Shown: in pieces, positions 63,805 through 64,000 of the stretch | How positions within the stretch are numbered: the first letter of the stretch is position 1 | Layout of the letters: each line of letters begins with the position of its first letter | Source of the DNA: Stomoxys calcitrans | Taxonomy: Eukaryota > Arthropoda > Insecta > Diptera > Muscidae | Assembly: GCF_963082655.1 (NCBI RefSeq) | Contig: NC_081553.1 | Location: forward strand, 188,358,752 to 188,422,751 | Length of the DNA stretch: 64,000 nt | Direction: 5' to 3' | Notes under the pieces: generated by a model | What the model saw: only the letters and a program-made list of their open reading frames with translations | What the model was told of the DNA's origin: nothing | Databases searched by the model: none | Made by a program: the position numbers and the translations under genes

Positions 63805-64000
63805 CGAAGCAAGTAAAAAGGCGTTAAGTTCGGACGGGCCGAACTTTGGATACCCACCACCTCGGGTGCATATGTAAACCACCTTCGTCAAAATCCGGTG
63901 GAAAAATTTCAGTGAATTCGCATTATAAAAGCGCCTTCTATGGGGCCAAGACTTTAAATCGAGATATCGGTCTACATGGCAGCTATATCCAAATCTGGAC
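63805..64000 (-). mobile_element. DINE-beta hairpin end, continues beyond window
   Basis: The text aagcaagtaaaaaggcgtta, agttcggacgggccgaactt, tggatacccaccacctcggg and the first unit (ggcagctatatccaaatctg) match the copy at 51964. One hairpin arm carries a C-to-A change (cggacgggccg). Confidence 0.85.

Overview
The window is eukaryotic, non-protein-dense DNA from what looks like a calyptrate (muscid-type) fly such as a stable fly or house fly. The reasons are the AT-rich unique DNA, the lack of any dense reading frames or operons, the DINE-1/'mini-me'-type repeats with the dipteran (TA)n - short core - (GTCY)n signature, mellifera-type mariner ends, and several dipteran-style LINE families. 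I find no complete host gene. Most of the window (roughly two thirds by my reading) is transposable-element wreckage, much of it nested. Long frames are either LINE fragments or artefacts of stop-free simple repeats. Species is an inference; no sequence search was possible.

Family names below are mine. LINE-A: ORF1 with about 35-residue repeats near its end, then ORF2 with endonuclease, linker, reverse transcriptase (RT), RNase H and a C-terminal Cys/His knuckle (I/R1/LOA-type layout). LINE-B: a second RNase H LINE with a GGTTA-rich (TTAGG-like) 3' tail. LINE-C: a Jockey-clade LINE without RNase H. LINE-D: an RT relic. RTE-like: scattered endonuclease, RT and C-terminal pieces. SINE-1 and SINE-2: tRNA-derived SINEs. 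mariner: one broken transposase plus three ~236-bp MITEs with the same ends. DINE-alpha, -beta and -gamma: Helitron/Helentron-like DINE-1 relatives made of ~150-170 bp tandem units, ending in a GC-rich hairpin followed by CTTACTTG-like sequence.

Layout. 1-5.6 kb: LINE-A, a SINE-1 with an inverted 5' part, LINE-B pieces, LINE-C. 6.3-10 kb: LINE-A on the plus strand with tandem duplications and a SINE-1 with target-site duplication (TSD). 10.9-14.3 kb: DINE-alpha elements, one split by a different tandem-unit repeat. 14.3-15.2 kb: LINE-D. 15.7-19.6 kb: DINE-beta nested inside DINE-alpha. 20.7-24.7 kb: LINE-A ends, RTE endonuclease, broken mariner, DINE-gamma. 26.4-31 kb: DINE-alpha with an expanded GTCY satellite, then the best LINE-B copy. 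33.1-35.3 kb: second expanded DINE-alpha. 36.3-40.6 kb: DINE and LINE scraps, RTE RT. 42.4-49.4 kb: LINE-B 3' end, MITE, head-to-head LINE-A ORF1 copies with a 37-bp palindrome, DINE-beta, LINE-A with a ~109-bp hairpin, DINE-alpha. 49.4-50.4 kb: a 31-bp palindromic-unit minisatellite. 52-55.9 kb and 59-62.1 kb: the two longest LINE-A copies, the second carrying a SINE-1 and a MITE. 63-64 kb: DINE-gamma with a MITE, then DINE-beta running out of the window.

Functionally the elements form a parasite network: LINEs supply enzymes, SINEs borrow them (SINE-2 shares its 3' end with LINE-B), MITEs share ends with the mariner fragment, and Helentron-like elements nest within each other. All four LINE-A RT active sites I can read are mutated, so the copies here look dead. 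Between the repeats lie unique AT-rich stretches with microsatellites and one weak candidate exon near 62.6-62.9 kb.
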